The notes beneath the pieces were generated by a model. That model ran no database searches, had not been told where the DNA came from, and saw nothing but the letters and a program-made list of their open reading frames with translations. A stretch of DNA of 6,695 nucleotides from an uncultured Bacteroidales bacterium (GTDB taxonomy: Bacteria > Bacteroidota > Bacteroidia > Bacteroidales > P3): positions 1 through 6,695 of the forward strand of contig CAMNIH010000096.1 in the NCBI GenBank assembly GCA_946540365.1. The letters are read 5' to 3'. Shown here one piece after another: positions 4,948-6,695 of this stretch. Each line of letters begins with the position of its first letter. Positions within the stretch are counted from its first letter, which is position 1. The position numbers were made by a program, and so were the translations under genes.

Positions 4948-6695
4948 ATGAAGAAAACGCTACTTTTCCTGACGGCAGGTGTGCTATGCCTGACAGCCTG
5001 CCGCACCCATCAGTCGGCAGAAAAGCCGGTTGAGAAACAACAGGTGGCCATCGAGAATGGCCGCTTCACCCCCGAGGTGATGTGGAGCCTGGGCGTGATG
5101 AGCGAATATGCCGTCAGCCCCGACGGCAGCACGGTGCTCTACACGGTGCGCTACACCGACATGGAGCAGAACAAGAACAACGCCGAGCTGTACACCATCC
5201 CCACCACCGGCGGCGAGGCCACCCGCCTCACCACCACGGCCCAGAGCGAGTTCAGCCCGGTGTGGTACGACGACAACACCATCATGTACTGCCGTGGCAA
5301 CCAGATCCTGTCGATGAACCTCAGCAACAAGCGCGAGACCGTCGTGGCCGAGAGCGAGCGGGGCTTCGAGGGCTTCAAGCTGGCTCCCGACAAGAACTCG
5401 TTGGTGTATATCAGCACCATCCCCGTCGAGCGCCCCGAGCACGTCGACAAGCTCTTTGCCGGCCTCGACAAGACGACGGGCCGCATCAACGAAGACCTGA
5501 TGTACCGCCACTGGGACCAGTGGGTGGATGAGATTCCGCACATCTACTATGTGACCCTCAACGGTGGCAAGGCCGACATGGCCAAGGCCGTCGACATCCT
5601 GGGCGGCGAGCCCTACGAGAGCCCGATGCGCCCGTGGGGTGGCACGGAGCAGTACAACTACAGCCCCGACAGCAAGCTGATCGCCTACACCTGCCGCAAG
5701 AAGACCGGCTACGACTACGCCCATTCGACGAACAGCGATATCTATCTCTATAACATCGAGACCGGTGAGACCCGCAACGTTAGCGAGGGGATCATGGGTT
5801 ATGACCAGAACCCTGTCTTCAGCCACGACGGCACGATGCTGGCCTGGGAGAGCATGGAGCGCGACGGCTACGAAAGCGACAAGCTGCGCCTGATGGTCCT
5901 CGACATCGAAAGCGGTGCCAAGGTGGATCTCACCGAAGGCTTCGACTACGGTGTTTCGGGGATTGTGTGGGGCGAGAACGACCGCGACCTCTACGCTGTC
6001 GTCATGTACCGCGGCATGAACGAGATCTTCACTTTCAACCGCGAGACCAAGGCCATCCGTCAGGTCAGCCACGGCTACCACGATGTCAATGGCATCCAGC
6101 TGGCTGGCGACAAGATTGTCGCCACGCAGGCTTCCATCCAGTACCCCGCCACGCTCTACACCTACAACCTTGCCGACACGGTGGCTGAAGGCACCAAGAT
6201 CAGCACCTTCAACGACGACGTGCTCTCGCAAGTGCGCATGGGTGAGGTCAAGGAGCAGTGGATCAAGACCGTCGACGGTCAGGAGATGCTCACCTGGATT
6301 ATCTACCCCTACGACTACGACAGCACCAAGACCTATCCCGCGCTCCTCTTCTGCGAGGGCGGTCCACAGACGATGGTCAGCCAGTTCTGGAGCACCCGCT
6401 GGAACTTCGAGGTGATGTCTGGCGCCGGCTACTTCGTCATCGCCCCCAACCGCCGCGGTGTGCCGGGCTTCGGCATGGAGTGGCTTGAGGAAATCAGCGG
6501 CGACTACGGTGGACTCTGCATGCAGGACTACATGGCTGCCACCGACTGGGCTGCCGACAATATCAAGCAGATCGACCGCGAGCGTATCGGTGCCTGTGGC
6601 GCCAGCTTCGGCGGCTACAGCGTCTACTGGCTGGCCGGCCACAACCACGATGTGAAGGGCTACAACGAAGGCCGTCGCTTCAAGGCTTTCCTGGC
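4948..6695 (+). CDS. S9 family peptidase (DPP5-like) lipoprotein, 3' end missing
   Basis: The visible 582 codons encode a prolyl-oligopeptidase-family serine peptidase anchored as a lipoprotein: MKKTLLFLTAG leads to the lipobox LTAC with C18. Residues about 35-430 have repeated strand-turn segments such as VSPDGSTVLYTV, YSPDSKLIAYT and FSHDGTMLAWES, typical of the beta-propeller that gates the active site. The alpha/beta-hydrolase domain starts near residue 440 and shows CEGGPQ (469-474), APNRRGVPGFG (499-509) and the nucleophile elbow GASFGGY with S553. The pattern closely recalls Porphyromonas dipeptidyl-peptidase 5, which removes dipeptides in the periplasm; the exact specificity here is inferred. 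The frame stays open to the right edge, so the catalytic Asp and His lie outside. The ATG is preceded by an AT-rich 36-nt gap, and AAAGG directly abuts the start, too close to act as a normal Shine-Dalgarno site. It probably belongs to the MORN-lipoprotein transcript. Confidence 0.92.
   Translation, partial: MKKTLLFLTAGVLCLTACRTHQSAEKPVEKQQVAIENGRFTPEVMWSLGVMSEYAVSPDGSTVLYTVRYTDMEQNKNNAELYTIPTTGGEATRLTTTAQSEFSPVWYDDNTIMYCRGNQILSMNLSNKRETVVAESERGFEGFKLAPDKNSLVYISTIPVERPEHVDKLFAGLDKTTGRINEDLMYRHWDQWVDEIPHIYYVTLNGGKADMAKAVDILGGEPYESPMRPWGGTEQYNYSPDSKLIAYTCRKKTGYDYAHSTNSDIYLYNIETGETRNVSEGIMGYDQNPVFSHDGTMLAWESMERDGYESDKLRLMVLDIESGAKVDLTEGFDYGVSGIVWGENDRDLYAVVMYRGMNEIFTFNRETKAIRQVSHGYHDVNGIQLAGDKIVATQASIQYPATLYTYNLADTVAEGTKISTFNDDVLSQVRMGEVKEQWIKTVDGQEMLTWIIYPYDYDSTKTYPALLFCEGGPQTMVSQFWSTRWNFEVMSGAGYFVIAPNRRGVPGFGMEWLEEISGDYGGLCMQDYMAATDWAADNIKQIDRERIGACGASFGGYSVYWLAGHNHDVKGYNEGRRFKAFL

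Noticed and set aside
4984..6648. 554-codon antisense frame opposite the S9 peptidase
   Set aside because: GC-rich codons on the + strand suppress stops on the opposite strand. The translation is low-complexity Val/Ala/His/Leu sequence, whereas the + strand frame has clear S9 motifs and a lipobox.

Overview
The window reads as chromosomal DNA from a GC-rich member of the Bacteroidota, most likely order Bacteroidales. Four things point there: an RprY-type OmpR-family response regulator, a DPP5-like S9 peptidase carried as a lipoprotein, a match to the Bacteroidota -7 promoter element TAnnTTTG ahead of the MORN gene, and starts that mostly sit behind A-rich leaders rather than Shine-Dalgarno sequences. 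All confident genes are on the + strand. Coding DNA is visibly GC-rich and the short intergenic stretches are AT-rich. No rRNA, tRNA, CRISPR array, insertion sequence or phage gene was seen.

Layout. Bases 1-233 are mostly non-coding: possibly the last codons of an upstream gene, a small terminator-like hairpin, and an unlisted 26-codon ORF (137-217) ending just before the next gene's ribosome binding site. Then comes a tightly packed cluster: a cytoplasmic cyclophilin-type peptidyl-prolyl isomerase (234-689), an RprY-like response regulator (702-1397), a PhnP-like metallo-beta-lactamase-fold hydrolase whose GTG start overlaps the regulator's stop (1394-2158), and a GT-B-like glycosyltransferase (2164-3285). 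Gaps are 12 nt or less, so these are probably one transcription unit. It ends at a candidate terminator at about 3287-3315.

A promoter at about 3313-3344 opens a second unit devoted to the cell envelope: an exported MORN-repeat protein (3433-4062), 3 nt later a lipoprotein with a BamE/SmpA-like N-terminal motif (4066-4911), and 36 nt later a lipoprotein S9 peptidase related to dipeptidyl-peptidase 5 (4948 to beyond the right edge). The peptidase is cut by the window just after its nucleophile serine, so its catalytic Asp and His are not visible.

Together the window holds a housekeeping/regulatory operon (protein folding, signal transduction, phosphodiester-type hydrolysis, glycosylation) followed by an envelope operon. 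Nothing proves a new system. The items most worth following are the exported MORN/BamE-like lipoprotein/S9 peptidase trio, the response regulator with no adjacent kinase, the glycosyltransferase lacking the usual EX7E glutamates, and the small ORF upstream of the cyclophilin.
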